Source: Blepharisma stoltei
Taxonomy: Eukaryota; Ciliophora; Heterotrichea; Heterotrichida; Blepharismidae
Assembly: GCA_914767885.1 (NCBI GenBank)
Contig: CAJZBQ010000011.1
Coordinates: 62,001 to 126,000 of the forward strand
Direction: 5' to 3'
Length of the DNA stretch: 64,000 bases
Under the pieces are notes generated by a model. That model searched no databases. It saw nothing but the letters and a program-made list of their open reading frames with translations, and was not told the origin of the DNA. Positions within the stretch are counted from its first letter, which is position 1, and each line of letters starts with the position of its first letter. Shown in pieces: positions 21,883 to 34,223 of the stretch. The translations under genes were made by a program, and so were the position numbers.

Positions 21883-22007
21883 TACTCTCCCTTCCGTAAG
21901 ATAGCACACAAAATTTTGCTTATTTTTTAATATTTTTATAAAAACATTTTATTCATTTTTTTCCCAAAACATAGAGTGATTTTTCTTGCTCAAGGAGAGA
22001 AGAGTTA
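21883..22007 (+). mobile_element. Short MITE family 1 derivative, IES in receptor gene 1
   Basis: Ends are TTACTCTCCCTTCCGTAAG and CAAGGAGAGAAGAGTTA. Removal of 123 bp restores GAEKLISSFISKNMYKEGFG, matching paralogues. Confidence 0.75.
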
Positions 22008-22090
22008 TCAATTTTTCAGCTCCTTTACCTTCATTAGCAATTATAATATGGTTTAGCCCTTTTACTTTTATTTCTCGAGAAATTAATTCA

Positions 22091-22526
22091 TCAGTTACAC
22101 CTTGACTAGATAATCAAAATATGGCGACATTCAAATATTCTGCCCCAGCCAAAAATTCTTCTTATGCAGATTTTTACTATGAGTTTGCTTTACCAATGAA
22201 TTTATCCGTATATGACACGAAACAAAATTTCACGATATGCAAATCTAGGGATATCGAAGTTTCTAAAAGTATGGCACCAACTCAGGCTAGAAGCCTCAGC
22301 CTTCAATGAACTCTCTTCTAACGAATATTTATGGGTCAAAAACTTGAAGAAATAAACCGAAATCTGAAAGACCAAGGCCAAGAAGACCATCATTCAGCCT
22401 TGATACCAAGATTGTTCCGAGATTTTTAGTAAAGCAGGGTTTTTCGAAGCAGATGCAGAAGCCCTTGCAGCCGATGTGGTATTGGGTATTAAGCATGTAT
22501 TAAGTTAAGTCAGTTACACCTTGACT
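22091..22526 (+). mobile_element. 402-bp insertion with 17-bp target duplication in receptor gene 1
   Basis: TCAGTTACACCTTGACT occurs at 22091-22107 and 22510-22526. The insert carries a plus-strand ATG reading MATFKYSAPAKNSSYADFYY for about 60 codons, then frameshifted coding-like text (NELSSNEYLWVKNLKK), so it looks like a retroposed piece of a gene. The duplication contains TA, and removing one repeat unit restores NWLSQGVTDELISREIK. Confidence 0.7.
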
Positions 22527-23447
22527 CAGCCAATTCCCAAAAATCCTAGAAAAGAAATTTGCACCATAAAAAGTCAACTCTTTTTCAAAATAGCTTCTAA
22601 ATCTAATATTATCAGTGGAATCACTATAAATAATTCCAATTTTGTTTCACCCTAAAAATAGCAGCACGCTAATAAAACTTTTTGTGTATTTGCTAGTTGA
22701 AATATGTGAAAAATACTCCCATTCCTCATAACTTTCGGTAGGCTCATCAATTTTTATAGAGATAAAATGATTCATCCTAGCAGCCTCTTTTATTTTTTGG
22801 TTCAATAGCAAATTTTGGGTTAAGTCAATTGCAATAGCAGGAGATGAGAAATTTCTTCCTATTTGTGATTTTTCATCAATGAGCTCTTGAAATAGATTTA
22901 TGCTATTATATGTTGAACTTAGATCATAAGACATTTGATTAATCAATCCTCAGTCTGTTTCCTGGCTATATAAAATTCATATTGAGAGCTTTGATGAAGC
23001 AAGAGAAAATAAAACCTCAAGTATCAAAATTGAGATAGCCATAATTTAAATGTAAAGATATAAAACCCATAAATGCATTTTTGAGTCATAATTATTTTAG
23101 ATAGAAATATGCAGTTTTATCCATGCGAAAATATTTTAAAACATTCTTTTTTATTTATGGGTTTCTGAAATAAAAAGTATTATAAGAGTATTTAATTGGT
23201 GAAATTAATTTTTTGAGTGATTATTAGATTAAGAAGAGAGATAAATACTTAATAAGCTTACTCAATAGGATATAACTAGATGTTTTATGGCGTAGCATTT
23301 GAGGATAATTTTGCGTTTTTAAACTAATTTTTGTTTTTCAACTGTATGGCTATTATAAAGAAAGCATATTCATCAAAACATTTTATTTCCTTTAATGAAA
23401 AATTCTATTAAAATTTTATTTTGCAATATTTTATTTATGTAAAATTG

Positions 23448-23480
23448 TATAGCCCGATCCAAAGCAGGGATCGGGCTATA
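23448..23480 (+). repeat. 33-bp hairpin TATAGCCC...GGGCTATA
   Basis: 13-bp perfect arms (TATAGCCCGATCC) around loop AAAGCAG, downstream of receptor gene 2. A near copy of the same size is at 46049-46081. It could be the smallest member of the TATAG palindromes or a terminator-like structure. Confidence 0.7.
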
Positions 23481-23691
23481 TTCATTTAGATTTTGGAATT
23501 TAATTTTTATGATTAGATGTTCTAGGAATTATAATATGTAATCAATTAAAAATTTAGGCTTATTTTTGGGAAAATTTTAATTAATATATCTTTCCAAAAT
23601 ATTATTTAGAAAATTTCAAAAAGATGTAGGATGCAAAATATATCGAAATTTAATATTAATTGGTTTTAAAATCTACTTATATTTATTTAAA

Positions 23692-26600
23692 CTAAAATAA
23701 TGACCTGCTATCTATTAGCCCAAATTTTGAATCTACTTCATTGTCAGCTTTTAGAGCTGGATCACTAATCTCATATGCCGTTGCTCTTTTTTTGATATCC
23801 CCAATCTCAATTTGCTTTGTTAATGCAAATTTAAAAAGAATATTTATATCTGCTCCCTTTGGTGAGAAAAATAGACTTGGATATTTTTCATGCTGAATGA
23901 TCAAAGTAGTAAGTAAAATTACAAATCATCCAGCAAATTGAAGAATAATCCAAAATGGGATATAGGAATAAGATAGTGCATAATAAAATGAGGAGACAAT
24001 TAAGCTTCATGCTAAGGCTACTAAAGATGCCGTCGTTCAGAGACTGCATCTTTGATAATTGTAAGGCTTATAATATAGTGTATAGTAAATAAAAGCCAAA
24101 GTAAATATTAAATAAACTAACCCCTCTAATCATTGATTATGGTGTTTTAGAGTCTTATTCAAAGCGACTGAAATTATTTGAAAAATACTTTTCGATACCA
24201 AGAACTGTGGACTTAAATAAATATTTGTATTAGAATTAATGCTTTGCCATATTGGTCTTCACATTATAGATAATGGTAAATAGATCAGCAGAGTTAAAAA
24301 AGATAAAATCGCAAAAAATATGTGCTGGTCTTTATAACAAAAAACAGAGCAGTCATGATCCATAAAGCTCTCATCTATTTTATTTCCAATTCCTTTTTCA
24401 CACTCAAAAACTGTTAGGAGAATATGAGTTATAGGGATTAATCCTAAATTTCCAATTATAGGAGTTATAAATCTTCCAAAAATCCCTATGCTGTCTAATA
24501 TATCAATATTTTTATATTCATCAATTCTAAAATATACAAACATAGATAAAAATACCCATAAAACGCAAATAGAAAAGGTTATAATAATTGCAATCCAATA
24601 AGCGTCACCTTTAAATTCAATCAGAACTGATAAATTAATTGATGCATAGTCATATAAAAATGAACTAATTTCATCATAAACGCTGAGGTCAGGTCCCATC
24701 GCTAAATACTGCAAAAAATCAATAAAAATCATAGCCATCGCGACATAATCATTAGCTTTTACTTCACATCTTTGTATTATAATTGGCAGGTATGAATGCC
24801 AATATAATTTTATTAAAATTATAGTGGATAATATTGTAACAATAAATGTGATTCCAAATACAAAACCATAATATAAACCATGTCCTGCATCTGAATCCTG
24901 GATTAGATGAAGATTAAAGGGGCAATTATCAGGATTCTGCCTTTTCTCGTTTGGAGTATTTGTGGTATTATCAGGTCAGGTAATATTTTTTGTAATTAAA
25001 AACGGAGGATTACTTCCTACTGTGTAGCTTCCAACTTCGATATTTACATAATGCCCAAGAGTTTTATTATAAACAGAATTCATTATGCTTATGATAGCTG
25101 TATTTTTTTCATTGGAATTACTTGAAATCTGCACAGTTCCTGAGCATCCTGTAAATTTTACTTTTCTTATTCCTTCATTTAACAATTCTGGATTTTCGTA
25201 ATCATTTCCTTCATTAATTGTATATTTTAAGCCATGAAGAACTAGTGTCATAGCATCAAATGAAGGGCAATTTCCTCCATATCAAGAAGGGTCATAAAAC
25301 GTGTCACCTAATGCTTTGAGCGAGGCCCCATAACTTCCTACTCATTCAGATTGCCATAGTCCTAATGAGCCATAGGCAAGCTTAATCACTTTTTGTTTAG
25401 TCTCATCTGTAATTGAAGGTGAATACTCAAAATATCCAGCCATAGGAAAATATACTAACTTCCCCCTCCGTGAGTGAACAAAAAAATTTTGTTCACTCTC
25501 GGAGGGGGAGGGGGGTTAAATTTTGTAGAAATTTTTTTTTTTTCGAATTTTTAAAAAAATCCTAATTTGCAAAAATTGAAAAGCAAATATTAATTTAATT
25601 TGTAAAATTTTATGTTTTAAAACGTAACTTGTTTAAAATTAAACAGAATTAGCTCGAGATTTCATTATACTAATAATCACTTATATATCAATTTTTTTTT
25701 TCTAAAATTTTTTCTATTAAAAAATTTTTGTTCATTCCTGGAGGGTGGATTTTTGTGCAAAAAATAGGGATTTTTCTAATGGTTTTGTTCACACACGGAC
25801 GGGGGGAGTAAGTAAATAAAATCGCCTAGCCTTATACCTTTATCATATAATTGCCCAAAAAGATTAAATACCGCAGTTGACTGTAACAAAGGAACTATAA
25901 TTCGGCATTTAGTATTTATAGCATTGTTAATAAAATCAGAATAATTTTCATACATTTCTGGGTTGTAGAAAGGGTCAAGCATCCGCTTATTTTCATCATT
26001 AACGATTTTTATCCCTAGGCTGCTAGCTATTTCAATGAAATGATTATACATGACTAATCCAAAAGTTGAATTTTCATAGAAGACAACAGCGCATTTTCAG
26101 CTAAAAATACTCATAAGGTATGCTAATGTGTTTGAATGAAAAGCATAGCTTTTCATAATTCTAATGAATTCTGGATATGCTGTTTTATTAGTAAAAATAT
26201 CACTTGTGCATTGATCTGAAATTAATGGTACTTTTATTCCAAGAGATCTAAAATCATTGACTGTTCCATAGCACACATCATCACTATAAGAAGGCAAAAA
26301 GGCAACTCCAATGTTTGATTTTTCATTTGATAAGCAGCTATATGAAAAATTATAGTCATAAAAATCAGCACTGCAGTCTGTGGAATGTAAAACTATGTTG
26401 AAATCTTCAAGATAATGATTTATTTTTGAATATTTTAAAGCAAAGTCAGCACCTATTTTGAAAAAACCATTTTGACCAAGAATAAGGCCATTATAATTTG
26501 TATCTCCTGATGCCTCTGATATAGCGATTTTTTGTTTTTCTGAATTTGGGATTTCTGAGGTGCTTCCGGGAAAAATGATTGTATTAGCAAGTGATAATGA

Positions 26601-27939
26601 AAAATTGTCTATGCAGCCAACAATTTTTCTAATGCTGTTTTGGATGTTTACAATTGAAAAAATGTTTAGAGGTTCATGATTTTCGGTGTAGTTATCAAGC
26701 TGCTCTTTTATGGAATATATTGAATCTGAGTTAATAATATTGTTTATAAGTTTGATAATACTGAGTGAATGATAATGATTCGTACTTTCCGAAAATTCTA
26801 ACTCCTCCTTTGTTTACAAACGTTTTCTTCTTTAATAACGGTTGAGCTTCATTGTAAAAGATTTTATATACCTAATTGAACCATTACTATTAGCACTGTT
26901 ATCGAATTTTAAAATATTTAAAGGAATTCAAGTTGTAAATATCTGAAAGCATAGATTTAATTTAATTTATCAAATTTATGTTTGATGATATTTGCTATCT
27001 AACATTAAAGATAATTGATTAAGCTGTCTAATATTAAGTATAGTTAGCTGGATATCTTATCATATAATAGTCATTAATTATATATAAAAATATTGCTAAA
27101 ACGAAAAAAATCTTTAAAAAAAATAATTTGCTTAAAGTAGGAAACTAATTTTACTAAAAAGAAAGATTTTCATTGATTCTGCAGTATTGCAAAAAAGGGA
27201 TTAAATCTTTTTCAACTATAAATACTAGCCCATCCTCATTCGGACCTCATATAGCTTGACTCCCTAGTATTACTCCAAATCCCTTCTTATACACATTTTT
27301 ACCGATAAAACTTTTTATAAGTTTTATTGAGCCTTCACCTTCATTCGCAATTATAATATTATTAAATCCTTTAGCCTTAATTTCGCGCGCTATTAAATTA
27401 TCAGCTATATCCTGGTCTAGCCGATTTCCAAAATTTATTGATAAAGCATTTTCAATATTATAAAAAAATGATTTTTCTTTAAGATGGTTTCAAAATTTTA
27501 TATTTCCATAAGAATCACTATAAATAAGTCCAATTCTGCTCCAGCCTAAATATGAAAGCATTCTCATCATTGCTATCGCATGGTTGCTGGTAGAAATATG
27601 AGTGCTGTATATTCATTTATCGTTGTTTTTTAGCCGTTCAGTAACTTCTAAGACGATAAAATCATAAATTCTTGAGAAATCTTTTAGCTTTTGCTTCAAC
27701 AATAAATTTTTGGTTAAATCAATTACTATGGTTGGGTGCGCATAGCTTCAGCCTATAAGCGGTTCCATATCAGCATGATTTTGATATAGCTCAATATTTT
27801 CTCTGTAAGTTGTGTTTAAATCATTAAAAATCTGATCTGTAAGTCCTCATTCAGTTTCATCGCTGTAAAGAATTCGTATAGAGAGTTTTGATGAAACAAA
27901 ACAAAAATAAAACAATCACTTCAGCTTTGAAAATTTCAT
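23692..27939 (-). CDS. Receptor-array gene 2: Venus-flytrap plus multi-TM (class C GPCR-like) receptor
   Basis: After removing 25458-25810 and 26801-27203 the frame is 1164 codons. It begins with a hydrophobic leader (MKFSKLKWLFYFCFVSSKLS). The ectodomain has two receptor-like sections: a first lobe with STSNHAIAMMRMLSYLGWSR and IGLIYSDSYGN, and a second with KSYAFHSNTLAYLMSIFSWK, CAVVFYENSTFG and the RIIVPLLQ region, like ANF-receptor/Peripla_BP domains. CSGTVQISSNSNEKNTAI precedes at least seven hydrophobic helices (GFVFGITFIVTILSTIILIK through WIILQFAGWFVILL). DHDCSVFCYKDQHIFF and YYKPYNYQRCSLW are family-specific. Layout fits a ligand-sensing plasma-membrane receptor; the ligand is unknown. 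TGA is Trp at many sites. Confidence 0.75.
25456..25810 (-). mobile_element. MITE family 1, IES in receptor gene 2
   Basis: Ends are TAACTTCCCCCTCCGTGAGT and CACGGACGGGGGGAGTAAG. Excision of 353 bp keeping one TA gives DFIYLVYFPMAGYFEYS against DFIYLLYYPIAGFFEHS in gene 3. Confidence 0.88.
26799..27203 (+). mobile_element. 403-bp IES in receptor gene 2, diverged ends
   Basis: The ends TAACTCCTCCTTTGTTTAC and (reverse) TTAATCCCTTTTTTGCAA are weakly matching inverted repeats reminiscent of MITE family 1; the interior is unrelated AT-rich DNA. Excision joins VEKD-LEFSESTNHYHSLSII, matching the paralogues' VEKGLESA...NHYHSLSII. Confidence 0.8.
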
Positions 27940-28030
27940 GATGCTTATATAAGGCTAAAAAAATCCTAGTTTATTTAATTCAATAAAAATAATTCTGTAA
28001 GAGAAATTATTATTGATTTCAAAAAGATAC

Positions 28031-28614
28031 TAACTCCCCCCCATCCTTGATCGAACGATTGACTGTAAAAATTCCTAAAAATTGGGGAAACTAACCCCCA
28101 TCCTTGATCGAACGATTTTCATATCATGCAAATTTTTATATATATATAAAAATATAATAGTTATCAAAAGCTTGGGAAGATGTACCTAATGAAGTTGTTT
28201 TCAGAGACTTTGAGAAGATAGAAAGCTTCGGAATCAACTATTCAAAGTAATTTTAGTCATCAACATAGGCTTAAAAACTCAATAATCTAATAATAAAATA
28301 GAGATTTTTTAAAATTTTTTAAAAAACAAATTTTAATTTAATAAGTAAAAATTAAAATTTATACAGTTTAAAGGGGTAACTAATAAATTAAAATATAAAA
28401 AAATGGTATTTTTATGAAATTAATTCAATTTTTTGCTGTAAAAATAATTATTAAATACTCTTAACCATCTTATTTAAAAGTAAATAAAACAAATTTATAT
28501 ATAAAATTTTATTTTATATATAAAATTTTTTTCCCAAAAAAAATTTTTTTTTAAACCCCCATCCTTGATCGAACGATGGCGAGTCGTTCGATCAAGGATG
28601 GGGGGGGGGGAGTA
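28031..28614 (+). mobile_element. MITE-like family 2, 584 bp, between receptor genes 2 and 3
   Basis: The termini TAACTCCCCCCCCATCCTTG and AAGGATGGGGGGGGGGAGTA carry the motif CCATCCTTGATCGAACGAT. The motif occurs four times: twice in the left end and twice as a hairpin in the right end, the same layout as family 1 with a different core motif. A related copy lies at 33611-34142. Confidence 0.8.
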
Positions 28615-28667
28615 AGTCATAAAAATTTTTATTAATACATATTTAGGTAGTTTTATTGGAATACTTA

Positions 28668-29020
28668 ACTCCCCCCCCCTCCGTGAGTGAACAAAACCAT
28701 TAGAAAAATCCCTATTTTGCCCAAAAACCCACCCTCCGTGAACAAAAATTTTTTTAATAGAAAAATTTTTTATTGAAAACAATTTAGATATATAAATGAT
28801 AATTATTATAATGAAATCTAGATTGAATTTTAAACGAATTGCTTTTTAAACATAAATTTTATAAATTAAATTAATATTTACTTTCCAATTTTGCGAATTA
28901 GGATTTTTTTAAATTTCGAAAAAAAAATTTTTTATAAAATTATATATAAATTTTTTAAAAAAAAATTAACCCCCCTCCGTGAGTGAACAAAATTTTTTTG
29001 TTCACTCACGGAGGGGAGTA
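28668..29020 (+). mobile_element. MITE family 1, intergenic
   Basis: TTAACTCCCCCCCCTCCG to CACGGAGGGGAGTAAG with TA at both ends. The GTGAGTG variant of the core motif is used in the outer repeats. Confidence 0.85.
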
Positions 29021-29203
29021 AGCAAAATGCGCTAAATTATAAATCTAGTAACCAATTTTTTAATCATGCATAAATTTAATATTTCTTGTAGAGACTCTAC
29101 TGATTTTTGATTCAAATTCATAGTTAGTAAAATCTGTTATTATAATATTAAATTTATAACTCTCAAAAGCATCTAATATAAAATTATTTCAAAATTATGA
29201 TTT

Positions 29204-32200
29204 TTAAACACTTAAAACGAATTGACTATCAATGAACTCATTTTTCGAATTCATGTTGCTTGAATTTTTTTGCTGGTCTGCATCATAAACCTCATAAGCC
29301 CTAAATTGCTTCTTCATAACTTGCTCAAGCATGACTTGCTTTGTGAATGCAAATTTAAAGAAAATGCTAATTTCAAGCCCTTTAACTGAATAAAGTAAGC
29401 TTGGGTACATTTTCCTTTGAATTAATATGCCAGTTACAACAATTATTATCCATCCTCCAAATTGCATTGCCATCCAAACTTTATAGTCTGAGTAATCAAC
29501 TGAATAATAAATCGAAGACAAAATTAGGCTCCACGCCAACGCTATTAATGATATTGTTGTCCATAGATTGCATCTATTGTAATTATATGGCTTTTTATAT
29601 GTCACAAAGAATATAAAAAATACGACAAATATAAAATAAATCCCTCCATCTAAAGATTGGCTGTAATGTTTCAGTGTTTTGTTTAAAGCGACCGTAATAA
29701 TTTGAAAAATACTTTTGGCAACTAAAAATGAAGGGTTTGAGTACACATTTGCATTAATATTTATGCTTTGCCAGCATGGTCTACATACAATTGATAAAGG
29801 CAAATAAATCAAAAGAGTAATCATTGATAAAATTACAAAGAAAATATGTTCATCTTCATAGCAAAAAACTGAGCAGTCATGATTCATAAAGCTCTCAGTT
29901 AGTCTGCTTCCTATTCCTTTTTCGCATTGAAAAATTGTCAGGAGAATATGGGTTATTGGGATGAATCCTAAGTTCCCTATAATCGGAGTTATAAATTTAG
30001 CAAAAATCCCAATATTATTAAATAAATCAATATTTTTTCATTCATGAAGATTAAAATAAATAAACAAAGATAGAAATAGCCATAAATAGCAAACAGAGAA
30101 TGTCACTGCAATAGCAATTCAATAAGGATTTCCCTTAAAATTAATGAGAACTGATAAGTTGACTGCTGCATAGTCATATAAGAAAGAAGTAACTTGATCA
30201 AATGCGCTAATATCAGGACCCATGGCTAAATACTGTAAAAAATCAATAAGAATCATTGCCATTATAATGTAATCGTGGGCTGTTATTTCACTTCTAACAG
30301 TGATCATTGGTAGCTGAGTATTTCAATATAATTTCACTAATATAATAATGGATAAAGCAGCGACGATAAAAGCTGTTCCAAAAACAAATCCATAATATAA
30401 GCCGTAACCAAAATCTGAATCTTGGATTAAATGCAAGTTAAATGGACAGTTATCAGGGTTCAGTCTTTTTTCTCCTGGGATATTTTGGGTGTTATACTAT
30501 CGAGCACGATCATTTTTTTATTATAAATATTATCTTAATTAATGAGAAAAAAAAAATAATTAGATAAAATAGGATATCTGGCCAAATAATATTTTTTGTA
30601 AATACAAAAGGCGGATTACTCCCAATGCTGTAAGTTCCGACTTCTACATTTAAATAATACCCAAGCGTTTCATTGTAAATTTCATTCATTATGCTGATTA
30701 TCGCTGAGCTCCTTTCATTAGAGTTACTTGAAATTTGCACAGTCCCTGAACATCCCATGAATTTTACCTTTCGTAATCCAGCATTTAATAAGTCAGGATC
30801 TTCATAGTCTTCTCCAGCATCAATCAGGTATTTTATTCCATTAATTGTCAGCATAAATGCATCAAAAGCAGGGCACGTCCCACCATACATAAAATATCCA
30901 TAAAATTTGTTTCCTAACGCAATTAATGATTTTCCATAGCTCCCAACCCATTCAGATTGCCAAAGCCCGAACGAGCCATATGCTAATTCTTTAACATTTG
31001 CTCTTGTCTTATTTGTGATTCCTTGTGAGTGTTCAAAAAATCCTGCTATAGGATAATATAATAAATAAATAAAATCTCCTAGCCTTATCCCTTCATCATG
31101 CAGTTGCCCAAATAAGTTAAAAATAACGTTTCCTTCTAATAAAGGGACAATTATTTTACATTGAGTTTTTATAGCATTTTTCATGTACTCAGTATAATTT
31201 TGATACAAATCTGGGCCATATAGCGGATCCAGCATTCTTTTATCCTCATCATTTACTATTTTTATCCCTAAACTGTTTGCGATACTTGAAAAAGATTTAT
31301 ACATATTCAAGCCAAAAGTAGAATTTTCATAAAAAACAACTGCACAATCCCAATTAAAAATACTCATAAGATATGCTAAGGTGTTCGAATGAAATGCAAA
31401 ACTTTTCATAATCCTCATGAATTCTGGATAAGCTGTTTTATTGGTAAAAATTTCACTTGTGCATTGGTCTGAAACTAGTGGGATTTTTATCCCAAGAGCC
31501 CTAAAATCGCTGATAGTCCCATAGCAAACATTATCATTATAAGAAGGTAAAAAAGCAACACCTAAATTTGATTTTTGCCTTGATAAACAATTATATGAAA
31601 AAGGGCGGAGGTAAAAATCAGCACTGCAGTCTGTGGAATACAAATTTAAATTAAAATCATCCAAAAAGTGAATGTATTTTGCGTACATCAAGGCAAAAAA
31701 GGAACCAATTTTAAAATAGCTATTCGAGCCGAGAACAACCCCATTAAAATTTGTGTCTCCAGATGCAATTGATATCACAATTGGTGGCTTTGCTGATTTT
31801 GGGGTATTTTTACTGTTTCCAGGGAATATTATTTGCTCAGTAAGGCTGACTGTATTATTTTGTATATAACCAACAATCTTTTTGGTTTTCTCTTGAATAT
31901 TCACTATAGAAAATGAATTTAAAGGGTGCTGATTAGCTGTGGAATTTCAAAGCTTTTCTTTTACAATGTAAATTGAATCCGAGTTTATATTAATATTGCT
32001 CAATAAATTAATAATGCTTAAGGAATGGTAATGATTCAAATTTTCAGCACTTTCTAAGCCTTTTTCAACAATAAATACCAGGCCATCATTATTTGGGCCT
32101 CATATAGCTAAGCTTCCAAGTATTACCCCAAATCCCTCTTTATACATATTTTTTAACTCAAAACTCTGCATCAACTTTCGAGCTCCTTCACCTTCATTAG

Positions 32201-32863
32201 ATATTATAATAGTATTTAACCCTTTTGCTTTGATTTCTTTTGAAATTAAATTATCAGATAAATCTTGGCTTAGCCAGTTCCCAAATCCTCTTGATATGTA
32301 ACTAATATCATTATTAAAAATCAATTCTTCTTCTAATGCATTACGAAATTCAATATTTTGAAAGGAATTGCTGTATAAAAACCCAATTTTATTTCAATCT
32401 AAAAATGAAAGCATGCTTGACATAGCCTGAGCATGATTAGAAATCGATATATGAGAAAAATACTCTCACTGATCAAAACTTTCATATTGTCCAAAAATTG
32501 TTATATTGTTTGACTTAAATGGTATTAAGAAATTGAATCGAATTGAATAATAGAAAATCAAGGAAAATATTATATGTGGACAAAATTAAATATTCTCGCT
32601 GACTCTTTGATTTTTTGTTTAATTAATAATATTTTCGTTATGTCAATTACAATTGTGGGATTTGTATAAGTTTGGCCTATTTCTGAACTTTCACCAACGA
32701 AATCTTGAAATAGATCAATTTGGTCTAGATACAATGTATTTAAATCATTAAAGACCTGGACCAGTAATTCTTGATCGGTCTCTTCATCGTGAAGAATATG
32801 CAAAGAAAGCTTTGACGAAGCCAGGATAAGAGAAGCCATGAGCACCAACGCCAAAAAAATCAT
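29204..32863 (-). CDS. Receptor-array gene 3: Venus-flytrap plus multi-TM receptor
   Basis: Removing two short IESs (30495-30576 and 32504-32574) leaves 1169 codons in one frame. Leader MIFLALVLMASLILASSKLS. The first-lobe motif reads SISNHAQAMSSMLSFLDWNK; the second reads KSFAFHSNTLAYLMSIFNWD followed by CAVVFYENSTFG. GDTNFNGVVLGSNSYFKIGS, CSGTVQISSNSNERSSAI and DSDFGYGLYYGFVFG precede the membrane region. The cytoplasmic tail starts KFAFTKQVMLEQVMKKQFRA and ends in a Ser/Asn-rich segment. This is the cleanest member of the array, with no large MITE in exons. Confidence 0.78.
30493..30576 (+). mobile_element. 82-bp IES in receptor gene 3
   Basis: Bounded by TA, with short inverted ends TATACTATC / TATCCTATT. 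Excision gives WPDNTQNIPGEKRLNPDNCP, the motif conserved in all paralogues. Confidence 0.85.
32502..32574 (+). mobile_element. 71-bp IES in receptor gene 3
   Basis: A stop-containing segment splits RIFNFVHI from TIFGQYESFDQW. Removing 71 bp with one TA kept restores the frame at the site where paralogues read FVIISIDGQT or FISIKIDEPT. Confidence 0.85.
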
Positions 32864-33610
32864 ATTTTTATATTAAGCACTAAAATTAAACTACTACTAT
32901 TAATTACATCTGGTAAAATTATAATTATTGATTTAAGTATAACTTAAGACTTATATTTTTTTTTATGTGCTAATTTCTTTAGGTGTATTTGTAAAATTAA
33001 TATTGAAAATATACTGGGCTTAGGCACTAATAAATCATAAAGGTAAGTATTAGAAATATTAAATCTAAAATAGCATTTTATCGATGCTCAAATTTTTAGT
33101 AATTTTGCTGTGAGTAACTTATATAATACTTTGCTCAGGTGAGCTATTTTCCACGTCTCTTTATTTAATATCAATACAAAATGGAAAAGAAAAAAAAACC
33201 CTTAATTTTTAACGCGCTCGACGATAAGTTATAAATAAAGAAGATGAAATGAATATTATTGCAGGAGACTAATTAAATATTATTTTACCGCGCATATTTT
33301 TGTAATAATGCAAAATTTCCTATGATCAAAATAGCATTTACTGTTTTTCTAATTTTTAAATATAGCCCATAAAATTTATCTGATAATAGCCTTTTAAATT
33401 GAAATTTATAATATAAAATATCAAAGAAACACTTTTCTTTAAAATTAGGATAGTTAATTAAATTTTCATAATTTCAATTAAATTAAAAAATGAAATCATA
33501 ATCTAATTTTATATAACTTAAAAATGCAATAAAACGAGCAATAACTGCTTTTAAAAGTAATAATAGTCCATAAAGATTGTAAATTCAACAATATCAAATT
33601 TTTATGTTTC

Positions 33611-34142
33611 TAACTCCCTCCCCCATTCCTTGATCGAACGATTGACTGTAAAAATTCCTAAAAATTGGGAAAAATAACCCCCATCCTTGATGAACGATTT
33701 TCATATCATGCAAATTTTTATATATAAAAATATATTAGTTATCAAAAGCTTGGGAAGATGTGCCTAATGAAGTTGTTGTCAGAGGCTTTGAGACGACAGG
33801 AAGCTATGGAATCAACCATCCGAAGTGCTTTAGTCATCAGCCTTGGCTTAAAAACTCAATAATCTAAAAAATAGAGATTCTTTAAAATTTAAAATTTTTT
33901 TATTTAATAAGAAGCAAATTAAAATTTATACAGTTTAAAGGGGTAGCCAAAAAAATCAAAATATTAAAAATTGGTATTTTATGAAATTAATTCAATTGTT
34001 TACTGTAAAAATAATTATTAAATCTCTTAACCCTCTTATTTAAAAGTATATAAAAAATAATATATTTTTTCCCCAAATTTTTTTTTTTAACCCCATCCTT
34101 GATCGAACAATGGCGAGCCGTTCGATCAAGGACGGGGGTTGA
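33611..34142 (+). mobile_element. MITE-like family 2, between receptor genes 3 and 4
   Basis: The left end is TAACTCCCTCCCCCATTCC and the interior is collinear with 28031-28614. The right hairpin ends GGACGGGGGTTGA, so the TA at that end has been lost. Confidence 0.75.
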
Positions 34143-34223
34143 AGATGATTTTTATAAAATTCCTCCTTTTTCTATCTTCTTTATATAATAGGATAGTCCA
34201 CTAAATTTTTATAAATTATTTAT

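Larger units (their letters stand above)
19065..23042 (-). pseudogene. Receptor-array gene 1: Venus-flytrap plus multi-TM receptor, probably broken
   Basis: Same architecture as the four genes downstream: signal peptide (MAISILILEVLFSLASSKLS), bilobed periplasmic-binding-like ectodomain, KVKFIGCSGTVQISSNSNEK, then a multi-helix membrane domain and the C-tail KFALTKQVMLEEVIKKHSHA. Three inserts are removable in frame (22108-22526, 21885-22007 and 20639-20772). After that the length is still 3302 nt, not a multiple of three, and about 190 nt are missing near 19860-19880. There LAMGPDI runs straight into LDSIG in a different frame with TAG between. This deletes roughly 55 residues covering about two membrane helices. 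Either the germline copy is dead, the assembly is faulty here, or the other allele is intact. Confidence 0.7.

Noticed and set aside
28031-34142. CRISPR-like repeats (four spaced copies of CCTTGATCGAACGAT)
   Set aside because: The repeats are the terminal and hairpin motifs of a MITE-like family in a eukaryotic genome, not regularly spaced direct repeats.
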